A DNA stretch of 64,000 nt from Halobaculum gomorrense (GTDB taxonomy: Archaea > Halobacteriota > Halobacteria > Halobacteriales > Haloferacaceae), in the NCBI RefSeq assembly GCF_900129775.1, contig NZ_FQWV01000002.1, positions 372,001-436,000 of the forward strand, given 5' to 3'. The translations under genes and the position numbers were made by a program. The notes below the pieces were generated by a model. The model did no database searches. It worked only from the letters and a program-made list of their open reading frames with translations, and was not told where the DNA came from. Shown one piece after another: positions 17,185-25,667 of this stretch (positions within the stretch are counted from its first letter, which is position 1; each line of letters starts with the position of its first letter).

Positions 17185-18618
17185 TCACAGCGCGAGCGCG
17201 TCGACGACGACGGCCAGCAGCACGACGCCGAGGTAGGCGTTCGACGCGTGGAACGCCCGGAAGGCCGCCGCCTCGTCGCGCTCGTAGTGGAGACGGACGA
17301 TCGTCCATAGGAACACGGCGCCGCCGGTGACGCCGGCGAGCGCGTACAGCCAGTCGAGGCGGCCGAGGCCGACCATCGCGGCGGCGACGGCCAGGGTCGC
17401 CCCGAAGTACCAGACGATGTGGCGCCGGGTGGCCGTCTCGCCGCGCACGACCGGCATCATCGGGAAACCGCCGCGCTCGTAGTCGTCTTTGTACGCCAGC
17501 GCGAGGTTGTAGAAGTGCGCCGGCGTCCACAGGAAGATGAGCGCCGCCAGCGCCAGCCCGCCGAGGCCGACCTCGCCGGTCACGGCGGCCCAGCCGATGA
17601 GCGCGGGGAGCGCGCCGGCGGCGCCGCCGATGACGGTGTTCTGGACGGTGTTCGGTTTCAACACGAGTGTGTACACCACCGAGTAGAACACGATCGCGAC
17701 GAAGCCCAGCACCGCCGCGAGGAGGTTCACCCACGCGAACAGGCCGACCGAGGCGGCAGTGAGCAGCAGGCCGAACGCGACGGCGTTGCGCACCGACACC
17801 AGATCGACCGCGAGCGGACGGTCGCTCGTGCGCTGCATCCGGCGGTCGATGTCGCGTTCGAGCACGTGGTTGAATGTCCCGGATGCGCCGATCGAGAGCG
17901 CGCCGCCCGCGAGCGTCGCAGCGACGACCGGAACGGACAGTCCCGTCCCGCCGGCGAGCGCCATCGCCGCGCTGGCGACGAGACACAGCAGCCACATCAG
18001 CCGCGGCTTCATCAGTCGGAAGTACGCCGCGGCCGTGAGCCGCGCGCGGCGGGGCGGGTTCGCGCGCCAGGACGGAATCTCCGGGCGCGGACCGGGGTCC
18101 AGCGGCTCCTCGGCGGACTCGGGTCCGCCGGGGCCGACCGCGGGGTCGTCGTCTGGGTCGCCGGTTCGGTCCTCGAGCTCCCAGGCGAGCGCGGCGAGCA
18201 GCCCGAAGAACACGAGGAGCCCGCCGGCGAGATGGACCGCCGACAGCGTCACCGCGGTGCCGGCGACCGTCGCGAGCGTCTCCCGGCCGCCGATCGCGAC
18301 GTACGCGCCGAGCAGCGACTGGACCGGATACAGGAGAAACGAGGCGACGAGCGCGGCCGCGACCCGGCGGCTCGGTCGAGCGCGCCAGGCGGCGACGCCC
18401 GTCACGAGTACGAGCACGCCGACGACGGCCGCGACGGCGCGATGGCCGATCGCGACCCAGCCGGCGCCCGCCGTCGGCAGCTCGAATCCGTTCCCGCAGG
18501 CCGGCCACGACGCGCACGCCGCAGCGGCGTCGGTGACGGCCGTGGTCGCACCCACCACCAACAGCAGGTACACCCCCATCGCGCTGGCCGCGAGTAGCGG
18601 CGGGAACCGCTTCGACAT
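17185..18618 (-). CDS. ctaB: Fusion: half-sized heme A synthase (CtaA/Cox15-like) plus heme O synthase (CtaB)
   Basis: A 477-aa membrane protein. Residues about 1-160 have four to five TM helices with CtaA features: CASWPACGNGFELP, then heme-ligand-type histidines in AIGHRAVAAVVG and SAVHLAGGLLVFFG. After an acidic linker, residues about 190-477 are a UbiA prenyltransferase: NHVLERDIDRRMQRTSDRPL carries the first Asp-rich motif, and YKDDYERGGFPMMP carries the second. The C-terminal half farnesylates heme B to heme O; the N-terminal half resembles one repeat of heme A synthase. It is divergent from coxB and precedes the DUF7546 gene. The start ATG at 18618 has a TTGATATGC element about 28 bases upstream. 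Confidence 0.92.
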   Translation of the reverse strand: MSKRFPPLLAASAMGVYLLLVVGATTAVTDAAAACASWPACGNGFELPTAGAGWVAIGHRAVAAVVGVLVLVTGVAAWRARPSRRVAAALVASFLLYPVQSLLGAYVAIGGRETLATVAGTAVTLSAVHLAGGLLVFFGLLAALAWELEDRTGDPDDDPAVGPGGPESAEEPLDPGPRPEIPSWRANPPRRARLTAAAYFRLMKPRLMWLLCLVASAAMALAGGTGLSVPVVAATLAGGALSIGASGTFNHVLERDIDRRMQRTSDRPLAVDLVSVRNAVAFGLLLTAASVGLFAWVNLLAAVLGFVAIVFYSVVYTLVLKPNTVQNTVIGGAAGALPALIGWAAVTGEVGLGGLALAALIFLWTPAHFYNLALAYKDDYERGGFPMMPVVRGETATRRHIVWYFGATLAVAAAMVGLGRLDWLYALAGVTGGAVFLWTIVRLHYERDEAAAFRAFHASNAYLGVVLLAVVVDALAL

Positions 18619-18732
18619 CACTGGCGATGCTTGCCGCCGGGCGCATATCAACCCCGCGTTTTCCGCGTTCTCTCCCCGGATCGATCTCGTGAGAGAAGGC
18701 CTCGCTATCCGGTGGTTCGAGCGACAACAGTA

Positions 18733-18741
18733 GGTATTTAC
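18733..18741 (+). promoter_or_regulatory. TATA-like box of coxB
   Basis: GGTATTTAC about 28 bases before the ATG at 18765; no SD sequence is present, so the mRNA is probably leaderless. Confidence 0.55.
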
Positions 18742-18764
18742 GTGGCCTGGGCCAAGCGCGGGTA

Positions 18765-19580
18765 ATGACGCGTACGCGATTGGGGAGCCTGCTAGTCGGG
18801 CTTGTTGGCCTGGCGCTGTTCGCGACGCCGGTCGCGGCACAGCCGTCCACGACGGCGGGGCTGATCAACAGCCTGAACGGAAAGTTACTGTACGTCGCGG
18901 TCCCGGTCACGCTGTTCGTCGAGATCATGCTCATCTACGCGGTGTTGAAGTTCAGAAACAACGATGAGCCGGCGCCGACGCGTGAGAACCGGCGCCTGGA
19001 AGTCACCTGGACGGTCGCGACGGCGATCATCCTCTTGTTCGTCGGCGTCGCCTCCTACGGCGTGCTGGCGAACCCCGACGTGACGTACACGGGCGCCGAA
19101 GAGATCGAACCTTCGGAGGGCGACGTGCACGTCAAGACTGTCGCCTACCAGTGGAACTGGCGGATGAACTACCAGACGGCGAACATTACCGAACTGACCG
19201 CAGACGACATCGACACTGCGGTCGTTCCGCAGGCGGAGGGGGTCGAAGGCCCGGTGATCGTGGTTCCACAGGGCCAGGATCTCTACTTCACGACTGCCTC
19301 TGAGGACGTGATCCACGGCTTCAGTGTCCCCGCACTCGGGCTGAAACAGGACGCCATCCCGGGGCAGACGAACACGATCAAAACAGTCGCCAAGGAAACG
19401 GGCGTTTACCAGGGGTACTGTACGGAGTACTGCGGTGTCGCTCACTCCAAGATGTACTTCACCGTCATCGTCGTCGACCAGGGTACCTACGACGAGTTCG
19501 TCGACAGCCAGACCGGTTCCAGCGACTCCAGCGGCTCAAGCAGCGCGTCGCTAGCAGCGCCGACCAGGCTCGGCGCGTAG
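18765..19580 (+). CDS. coxB: Cytochrome c oxidase subunit II
   Basis: A 271-aa subunit of a heme-copper terminal oxidase; it receives electrons at the CuA centre outside the membrane. It has a signal-like N-terminal helix (residues 8-24), two TM helices (about 42-62 and 85-103), the aromatic YQWNW at 128-132, and the complete CuA ligand set H184, C219, C223, H227 and M230. A Ser-rich C-terminal tail follows. The gene lies back to back with the heme O/A synthase fusion. Subunit I is not in the window, which is unusual enough to note because coxA often follows coxB. Confidence 0.95.
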   Translation: MTRTRLGSLLVGLVGLALFATPVAAQPSTTAGLINSLNGKLLYVAVPVTLFVEIMLIYAVLKFRNNDEPAPTRENRRLEVTWTVATAIILLFVGVASYGVLANPDVTYTGAEEIEPSEGDVHVKTVAYQWNWRMNYQTANITELTADDIDTAVVPQAEGVEGPVIVVPQGQDLYFTTASEDVIHGFSVPALGLKQDAIPGQTNTIKTVAKETGVYQGYCTEYCGVAHSKMYFTVIVVDQGTYDEFVDSQTGSSDSSGSSSASLAAPTRLGA

Positions 19581-19704
19581 TGCGACCGGACGGTAGCGGA
19601 CGGTAGCTCCGATCAGTTCGGTGGCGGTCACCGCTCCGCGGGGGCGACCGCCGGTCCGACGGCGTCGCCCCCGCGTTCAAGTCGACGGTCCCCGTAGCGT
19701 CCGT

Positions 19705-19851
19705 ATGCGCGACGAGGCGGAGATCCGAGAGCAGTACGAGTACCTCGCCGAACAGTTGGACTCCGAGGAGATGCGCCATCAGGGCGTCCGAGAGCTGTTC
19801 ACCCACTACAAGCGCGCCCTCGGGTGGGTGCTGGAGGAAGAGCACATCTGA
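19705..19851 (+). CDS. Conserved-looking 48-aa acidic protein
   Basis: A 48-aa, highly charged helical protein (MRDEAEIREQYEYLAEQLD to GWVLEEEHI) with coiled-coil-like heptads. Composition and the clean start suggest a real gene. I recall similar short proteins in haloarchaea but no function. An AT-richer CAAG element about 28 bases upstream may be its TATA box. Confidence 0.65.
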   Translation: MRDEAEIREQYEYLAEQLDSEEMRHQGVRELFTHYKRALGWVLEEEHI

Positions 19852-20045
19852 GCGGTCGCCGGACCGATCGCCGGCCCCGGTAGCTTAATATCGATTCCGC
19901 GGCTATCGGTATGTGACGCTTCGTCTGGAGGGCCGAAGCGTCAGCGGGGACCGATCCGGGCGGCGCGCCGCGGGTGTTTCCGCGGCGCGCCCCCGTTCGT
20001 TCTCGGGTCCCACACCGCCGGTCCGTGAGCCACGGCCCACGCCAA

Positions 20046-20327
20046 CTATTCGATGCTGAACCCCGTTTTTTCGCTCTCGTTTCCGTCCCCGTCGTTCCAC
20101 TCGATCTCGAACTCGACGCTCAACTCGTCCGGTCCGCTCCCGGTCTCGCGTTCGGCTTTCACCTCGAACGTCGCCGACGCGGGCACGCGCATCGTAATGG
20201 AGTCCCCGGTTCCCGACAGCGTGAACGAGCCGTCCGATTCGAGTTTCTCGGCGAGTTCGCGGAGGTGCGCGGCGATCTCGCTGCGGTCCTGCCGACGCTC
20301 CGATTTGAACAGCACTTCTTCAGGCAT
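20046..20327 (-). CDS. Amphi-Trp domain-containing protein
   Basis: A 93-aa protein beginning MPEEVLFKSERRQDRSEIA. The helical N-terminus is followed by a beta-rich amphi-Trp domain (TLSGTGDSITMRVPASATFE, then LSVEFEIEWND). This small domain is widespread in haloarchaea; its function is not established. A perfect 7-base inverted repeat with an 8-base spacer lies 6 bases upstream of the ATG. It is the only gene on its strand between coxB and padR. Confidence 0.85.
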   Translation of the reverse strand: MPEEVLFKSERRQDRSEIAAHLRELAEKLESDGSFTLSGTGDSITMRVPASATFEVKAERETGSGPDELSVEFEIEWNDGDGNESEKTGFSIE

Positions 20328-20332
20328 GTGTG

Positions 20333-20354
20333 TTGCTACGGCGTACGGTAGCAA
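20333..20354. promoter_or_regulatory. Inverted repeat (candidate operator) upstream of the amphi-Trp gene
   Basis: TTGCTAC and GTAGCAA form a perfect dyad with an 8-base spacer (GGCGTACG), 6 bases before the start codon of the amphi-Trp gene. The position between a T-rich promoter-like stretch and the start fits a repressor site or a short hairpin in the leader. Confidence 0.45.
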
Positions 20355-20589
20355 AAACCAGTCGGCGATGCCGCCGACGGATCCATCATCCATGTGGGTG
20401 GGGCGTGGAGTCGAGTACATCCCGTCGAGCGATCTCGGATCTCGTGATACGACGACGAAAATATATTATTTCTGAGGTGATTGCGACTCGGCGTAGCGTG
20501 CGTGAACCGCCGGTTCGAGCCCGAACGACCCGATCAACGAGCGGCACATTTATCTCGGACCGATAGTAACAAGCTAGGAGACAGTACCA

Positions 20590-20862
20590 ATGTACGACCT
20601 GACAGGGTTCCAGCGCGACCTGCTGTACGTGATCGCTGGCCAGGACGAGCCCCACGGGCTCGCGATCAAAGCGGAGCTCGAGGACTACTACGAAAAGGAG
20701 ATCCATCACGGTCGGCTGTACCCGAACCTCGACACGCTGGTCGAGAAGGGGCTCGTCGAGAAAGGCCAGCGCGACCGGCGGACGAACTTCTACACGCTCA
20801 CGCGCCGCGGGCGACGAGAGATCGAAGCCCGTCGCGAGTGGGAGCAGCGGTACGTCGACTAG
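20590..20862 (+). CDS. PadR-family transcriptional regulator
   Basis: A 90-aa winged-helix protein with the PadR core: FQRDLLYVIAGQDEPHGLAI, the recognition region IHHGRLYPNLDTLVEKGLVE and the wing RRTNFYTLTRRGRREI. It lacks the C-terminal dimerisation domain of long PadR proteins, as is normal for the short haloarchaeal type. A CATTTATCT TATA-like box near 20548 and an AGGAGA SD at 20577-20582 precede it. The spacer has near-dyadic GTAAC/CAGTAC strings that could be an autoregulatory site. Its targets are unknown; it converges on the AI-2E transporter gene. Confidence 0.92.
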   Translation: MYDLTGFQRDLLYVIAGQDEPHGLAIKAELEDYYEKEIHHGRLYPNLDTLVEKGLVEKGQRDRRTNFYTLTRRGRREIEARREWEQRYVD

Positions 20863-20933
20863 CGCCGACGGGGCACCGATCGCTTCCCGCTTCAGCTCTC
20901 TATTGCCGCTGTTCTCCCTCCCCCGGGCGCGAC

Positions 20934-22184
20934 TCACTCCTCCTCGGTTGCTTCCCGCTCTCCGTGAGTGGAATCGCCCTCTGAGTCGGGCCCGGAATCG
21001 ACGTTGCCCCGGGTATCGGCGTTCGCCTTCGCGGCGGCGACGGCGTCTGATCCCGACTCTTCTGGGGGACCCGCGGCCGTGAGATGCGTCGGGTCGACGG
21101 CGTACGGTCGGAGCGGTTCGCCGGCGAGCAGTTCCGGGAGGACGATTCGAACGAAGTGCACGACTAGCACGAGCAGGATCGGCATGAGGAAGATCCCGTA
21201 CCAGCCGAACAGCAGCGGTCCGAGCGTGTACGCCAGCATCACGGCGCCAACGTGCAGCGACCGGCCGGAGACGTACGGTCGCAACACGAGGTCCGGGATC
21301 GTGTCGACGACGACCAGCGACGCGAGCGCGAACACGAGCACGAACGCAAGCCCGCCGGTGACGCCGTTCGCGACCGCCCGCGCCGCCATGAACACGGCGA
21401 CCGGGACGTACACCAGCTTCATCCCGACGATCGGGACCAGGCTCGCGACGCCGGCAAGCAGCCCGACGAGCGCGGCCGCCGGGATGGACCCGCCGACGGG
21501 CGCGAACACGTTGAGCACCGAGTAGACGATCACGGCGATCGTCCCCGTGACGATCGCGTTGAGGATATTCCCGAAGAAGACCGACTTCAGGTCGCGGTCG
21601 ACCGCGAGACCGTACGCGTCGACGATCCCGGCCTGGTCGGTGAACCGAACCAGATAGCGGCCGAGGCGCGCCCCGTCGCGGAGCAGGTAGAACGCGACCG
21701 CGAGCATGACGAACAGATGGATCGCCCCGGTACCGATAAACGCGAGGGTGCCAGCGGCCTGCGTGAGTGAGTTCACCGTCCCGCTGACCGTCTCGATAGT
21801 GATGTACCGCTGCCAGTCGAGGGCGGCGATCTGCGACGGGTCGGTCAGCGCGTCGAGCGTGCTCTCTGTGAACGGGAGCTGCGCGAGGTACCCGTTGGCG
21901 GCGATGTTCAGCTCCTGGACCTGGTTGGCGACGATGAGCAGGGCGTAGCCGACGAGCAACAGCGCCGGGAGCGTCATCGCGAAGATCGCTACCGCGGCGG
22001 CGACGCTCGTCTGCGGGATCCGCCTGCGGATCCGGTTGTAGATCGGTCGCGTCGCGTAGTAGATGAACACTCCGAACACGAACGTCCCGACGAACGAGTA
22101 GACCACGAACGTCAGCGCCGCCGTTAGCAGCGCGCCCACCCCCCACCACGCCGTCCGCGACCAGTCGACGTCCGAAAGCGTCAT
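20934..22184 (-). CDS. AI-2E/PerM-family transporter
   Basis: A 416-aa membrane protein of the AI-2 exporter-like (UPF0118) superfamily, with about eight TM helices. Family sequences include FVFGVFIYYATRPIYNRI near the N-terminus, VAFYLLRDGARLGRYLV, and the conserved SLVPIVGMKLVYVPVA. The last 60 residues are acidic and low complexity. Bacterial relatives export AI-2 or act as Na+/H+ antiporters; the haloarchaeal substrate is unknown. It is divergent from the MgtC-like gene, sharing the 103-base region that contains a dyad operator candidate. Confidence 0.88.
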   Translation of the reverse strand: MTLSDVDWSRTAWWGVGALLTAALTFVVYSFVGTFVFGVFIYYATRPIYNRIRRRIPQTSVAAAVAIFAMTLPALLLVGYALLIVANQVQELNIAANGYLAQLPFTESTLDALTDPSQIAALDWQRYITIETVSGTVNSLTQAAGTLAFIGTGAIHLFVMLAVAFYLLRDGARLGRYLVRFTDQAGIVDAYGLAVDRDLKSVFFGNILNAIVTGTIAVIVYSVLNVFAPVGGSIPAAALVGLLAGVASLVPIVGMKLVYVPVAVFMAARAVANGVTGGLAFVLVFALASLVVVDTIPDLVLRPYVSGRSLHVGAVMLAYTLGPLLFGWYGIFLMPILLVLVVHFVRIVLPELLAGEPLRPYAVDPTHLTAAGPPEESGSDAVAAAKANADTRGNVDSGPDSEGDSTHGEREATEEE

Positions 22185-22257
22185 ACGCAGTGCCCTCCGT
22201 GCGCCGCCAAAAGCGTGTCGCGGCGACCGACCGATCGCGCCCACGCCGCCCGAAAAA

Positions 22258-22281
22258 GTATATACTACTATAGAGTAGTAT
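22258..22281. promoter_or_regulatory. TATA-like box overlapping a palindromic operator candidate
   Basis: AGTATATACT at 22258-22267 lies 26 bases before the ATG at 22288. It overlaps a perfect dyad, ATACTAC (22262-22268) and GTAGTAT (22275-22281), with a 6-base spacer. A protein bound here would block TBP/TFB access, so this looks like a repressor-controlled promoter for the MgtC-like gene. Confidence 0.6.
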
Positions 22282-22287
22282 TGTGTC

Positions 22288-23571
22288 ATGGATACGTCGG
22301 GTGCGGGTATCGTCGGCGATCCGCTGGCGCTGCCCGTCGCGCGGCTGGCGTTGGCGGCGGCGCTCGGGCTGTTTCTCGGGCTGGAGCGCGAGTGGTCCGA
22401 GAAGTCGGCCGGTATCCGGACGTTCTCGCTGACCAGTCTCGTCGGCGCGGTGTTCACGCATCTGGCGACGGAGACGGCCGTCGGCGGCGCGCTGCTGGCA
22501 GTCGGCGGCGTGCTCGTCATCGTGCAGGGCGTCCTGTTGGCGGTTCGCGGACTCCGGACGGGCGCGGACGGCTCGCTGTCGCTCACCACGTCCGTCTCGC
22601 TGTTGGCGGCGTACGGCGTCGGCGCGCTCGTCGCCGTCGGCGCTGTCGTCGAGGGCGTGACCGTCGCGGTGGTCTCGGCGGCACTACTGGTGTTGAAGCG
22701 GGAGCTGCACTCGTTCGCGGGCGACCTCTCGCGTGCGGAGCTGCGCTCGATGACCGAGTTCGCGATCCTCGCGTTCGTCGTCTACCCGGTGTTGCCGGCG
22801 GGCGAGCGGGTGGTGTTCGGGGTCTCGCTGGAGCCGCGGGTCGCGTGGCTCATGGTCGTCACCGTCGCCGGGATCGGCATCGCGAACTACGCGCTCGTGC
22901 GGACCTACGGCGGCCGCGGAATCGCCGTGACGGGCTTTCTGGGCGGGCTTGCCTCCTCGACGGCCGTCGTGGGCACGATGCTCGACCACGCGACCGACCG
23001 GACGGAGTCGGTGTCGTACGCCGTCGCCGGCGTGCTGTTGGCGGACGCGGCGATGGCGCTGCGCAACCTCGCCATCGCCGTCGCGTTCACTGTCGGGGGC
23101 GATTCCCCCGTGCTCCTCGGGGTCGCCGCGCCGTTGGGCGCGCTCGCGCTGGGCGCTGTCGCCGTGGCGGCGGCGACCGCCGACTGGCGCGCTCGGGTCG
23201 ACCTCGACATCGAGTCGCCGTTCTCGCTGCGCAACGCCTTAGCGTTCGGCGCGGCGTTCCTCGTCATCCTCGCGGCCAGCAGCCTCGCACAGGCCCGCTT
23301 CGGCACCGCCGGGCTGTACGCGTCGGCGGTCGTCTCGGGACTGGTCTCCTCGGCCGGCGCGACCACCTCGGCGGTGTTGCTGTACCGCAGCGGCACCGTC
23401 GGCGCCGGCGCGGCGACGGTCGCTGTCCTGCTCGCCACCGTCTCCAGCGTCGGGGTGAAGGCGGCACTGGCGTTCGCCGGCCCGCGGGCGTTCGTGCGAC
23501 GCGTCGCCGTCTACAGCCTCGCGCTCGTCGCCGGCGCAGCCGCGGTCGCGCTCGCGACGACGATTGCGTGA
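22288..23571 (+). CDS. MgtC/SapB-type membrane protein with DUF4010
   Basis: A 427-aa polytopic membrane protein. The N-terminal third is MgtC-like (ALGLFLGLEREWSEKSAGIR, then TFSLTSLVGAVF), with several TM helices; the rest matches the DUF4010 repeat of Gly/Ala-rich TM segments (GFLGGLASSTAVVGTM, LVSSAGATTSAVLLY). About 12 TM helices in all. MgtC relatives are linked to Mg2+ or phosphate homeostasis; the role here is unknown. The promoter carries a dyad overlapping its TATA box, so expression is probably repressed under some metal or stress condition. Confidence 0.9.
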   Translation: MDTSGAGIVGDPLALPVARLALAAALGLFLGLEREWSEKSAGIRTFSLTSLVGAVFTHLATETAVGGALLAVGGVLVIVQGVLLAVRGLRTGADGSLSLTTSVSLLAAYGVGALVAVGAVVEGVTVAVVSAALLVLKRELHSFAGDLSRAELRSMTEFAILAFVVYPVLPAGERVVFGVSLEPRVAWLMVVTVAGIGIANYALVRTYGGRGIAVTGFLGGLASSTAVVGTMLDHATDRTESVSYAVAGVLLADAAMALRNLAIAVAFTVGGDSPVLLGVAAPLGALALGAVAVAAATADWRARVDLDIESPFSLRNALAFGAAFLVILAASSLAQARFGTAGLYASAVVSGLVSSAGATTSAVLLYRSGTVGAGAATVAVLLATVSSVGVKAALAFAGPRAFVRRVAVYSLALVAGAAAVALATTIA

Positions 23572-23692
23572 TCCGGCGTGGTCGACGCGGTTTGCCCCGG
23601 CCGGCCCGATTCGTTCCGACAATACTGGCCAGTTATTGAAGTCTATTACAATGAATTTCGAAACCGTTGAATCTCTCGTCAATCCAGGCCAC

Positions 23693-23705
23693 TATTTTAT
23701 ATTTC
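23693..23705 (+). promoter_or_regulatory. TATA box of the class III aminotransferase
   Basis: TATTTTATATTTC, 20-32 bases before the ATG at 23725. The 90 bases upstream are strikingly AT-rich for this genome and include an ATTG-N10-CAAT dyad (23635-23652), a possible Lrp-like site. Confidence 0.6.
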
Positions 23706-23724
23706 GGCGTCCAGATCCATCGGC

Positions 23725-25074
23725 ATGGACCGAGACACGGCCGACGTGCAGGTCGCCGGGATGCCGGGCGACCGCGCCCGCGAGTGGGCCGCGTACCACC
23801 GGGAGGTCGCCGCGACGACGACGTACGTGTACGACTTCGTGTGGGACATCACCGCCGAGGCGGAGGGGCCATTTTGCACCGACGTGGACGGGAACGTCCT
23901 GCTGGATTTCACCTCGCACGTCGCCGCCGCGCCGCTGGGCTACAACAACCCGAAGATCATGGACCGGATGGCGGAGTTCGACATGGTCGACCCGACGAAG
24001 ATCGCCGGGCAGGACTTCTACGTCTCTGACGGCGCGGACCCGGGCGAGTCCGCGCTCCCCGGCCCCGCCGACCTGATGCACGAGCTCGTCGACCGCACCG
24101 ACCACTACGGGCTCGACACCGTCTTTCTCTCGAACTCCGGCGCGGAGGCCGTCGAGAACGCGATCAAGATCTGCTACGACGCCTCCGACGGCGGGAAGTA
24201 CGGCGTCACCTTCGACGGCGCGTTCCACGGCCGGACGCTCGGGGCGCTCTCGCTCAACCGCTCGAAGTCTGTGTACCGCAAGCAGTTCCCCGAGGTGCCC
24301 GGCGTCCACGACGTGCCCTTCTGCGAGGACCGCGGGTGTTCGCCCGAGACGTGCTCGTGTGGCTTCTTCGTCGACGACGGCGACACGTCGCTGCTGCGGA
24401 AGAAGCTCGACCCGAAGACGGGCCACGTCGACCCCGAGGAGACCTCTTACATCGTCATGGAGCCGATCCAGGGCGAGGGCGGCTATCGCTTCCCCTCGGA
24501 GTCGTTCATGGCGGAGGTCGCCGACCTCGCGGAGACGCACGACATCCCGCTGATCGCCGACGAGATCCAGTCGGGGATGGGCCGCACCGGCGAGCTGTGG
24601 GGCTCGGACCACTACCCGATCGAGCCGGACGTGATCACCGGCGCCAAGGGGATGCGCGTCGGCGCGACCATCGCCAACGAGGAGACGTTCCCCGAGGAGC
24701 GCGCGCGCCTCTCCTCGACGTGGGGCGCTGGCGACATCGTCTCGTCGGCGCAGGGCGTCTTCACGCTGCGTGCCATCGATGAGTACGACCTGCTCGACAA
24801 CGCCGTCGTCCGCGGTGCGCAATTCAAAGAGACCGTCCGCGACGCCGCTCTCGACGGCGTGACCGACGTGCGCGGGAAGGGACTGATGCTCGCCGTCGAG
24901 TTCGGGTCCGCCGACCTCCGAGACGAGGTGCTGGAGGCGGCGCTGCACCGCGGGCTGCTCACGCTCGCGTGTGGCTCGACGGTGATCCGGTTCCTCCCGC
25001 CGCTGGACGTGACCGAGCGGGAGATCGAACTGGGCGCGCACCTCCTGATCGACGCCGTCGGCGACGCGACGTAG
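23725..25074 (+). CDS. Class III (GABA/ornithine-type) PLP aminotransferase
   Basis: A 449-aa fold-type I aminotransferase. It has SNSGAEAVENAIKICYD, the VTFDGAFHGRTLGALSL segment, the PLP-contacting IVMEPIQGEGGYRFP, LIADEIQSGMGRTGELW, and the Schiff-base lysine in DVITGAKGMRVGA. A Cys-rich insert near residue 198 (CEDRGCSPETCSCGF) is unusual for the superfamily and may bind zinc. The substrate is probably an amino acid with a distal amino group such as GABA; this is inference. The AT-rich promoter with a possible Lrp-like dyad suggests control by amino-acid supply. Confidence 0.9.
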   Translation: MDRDTADVQVAGMPGDRAREWAAYHREVAATTTYVYDFVWDITAEAEGPFCTDVDGNVLLDFTSHVAAAPLGYNNPKIMDRMAEFDMVDPTKIAGQDFYVSDGADPGESALPGPADLMHELVDRTDHYGLDTVFLSNSGAEAVENAIKICYDASDGGKYGVTFDGAFHGRTLGALSLNRSKSVYRKQFPEVPGVHDVPFCEDRGCSPETCSCGFFVDDGDTSLLRKKLDPKTGHVDPEETSYIVMEPIQGEGGYRFPSESFMAEVADLAETHDIPLIADEIQSGMGRTGELWGSDHYPIEPDVITGAKGMRVGATIANEETFPEERARLSSTWGAGDIVSSAQGVFTLRAIDEYDLLDNAVVRGAQFKETVRDAALDGVTDVRGKGLMLAVEFGSADLRDEVLEAALHRGLLTLACGSTVIRFLPPLDVTEREIELGAHLLIDAVGDAT

Positions 25075-25086
25075 TCGGGGGCGGGG

Positions 25087-25590
25087 CTACGCCGCCGGGT
25101 CGTCGCCGGCGTCGCGCGCCTCCGCCTCGCTCTCGCGTTCCTCCTCCTCGGCGAAGAAGTCGGACTCATCGTCCTCCTCGTCCCGCCGCAGGTAGTCGCT
25201 CTCCAGCATCTCCGAGATGGCCCGGCCGAGGTCGTCGAGCTCCTCGTCAACGCCGTCGGCGCCGCGGTCGGGGAACACCTCGCGGTCCGCCTCGGGGATC
25301 GACGGGGCACGATAGCCGACCTCGTCGCCGGCGGGGTCCCAGTAGAAATCGAACTCCCCGAACAGTCCGAGTCGGCCGACCGTCTCGAACTCTTCGACAG
25401 ACAGGTAGGTGCTGTCCGCCCACTCCGCGAAGGCATCCCCCCACGCGCCGTCGTGGAGGGCCGTTTGGATCGTCTCGCGTCGGTAGTCGTCGCCGGACTC
25501 GTCCTCGCCGGCGTCGACCGCGTCGTACTCGCCTCTGCTCCGGGGGCCGCGCAGGCTCGGCGGGTCGGAGACATCCACGTCCAGTGTCAT
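25087..25590 (-). CDS. Conserved haloarchaeal acidic protein
   Basis: A 167-aa soluble, acidic protein. The central part (QTALHDGAWGDAFAEWAD, then TYLSVEEFETVGRLGLFGEF and DFYWDPAGDEVGYRAPSIPE) looks like a defined family seen in haloarchaea; the last 45 residues are mostly Glu/Asp. No catalytic motif is evident. It converges on the class III aminotransferase gene with only 12 bases between stops. Function unknown. Confidence 0.75.
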   Translation of the reverse strand: MTLDVDVSDPPSLRGPRSRGEYDAVDAGEDESGDDYRRETIQTALHDGAWGDAFAEWADSTYLSVEEFETVGRLGLFGEFDFYWDPAGDEVGYRAPSIPEADREVFPDRGADGVDEELDDLGRAISEMLESDYLRRDEEDDESDFFAEEEERESEAEARDAGDDPAA

Positions 25591-25667
25591 ACCGACCGTT
25601 CGGCGCCCCGGGACAAGGTCCTTCCTCCGGTTCCCGCGCAGCCGAGCCGAGTCGGGACGGAGCGGGC

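Noticed and set aside
23692-25041. 449-codon frame antisense to the class III aminotransferase
   Set aside because: Same-length mirror frame; no recognisable domain and no promoter.
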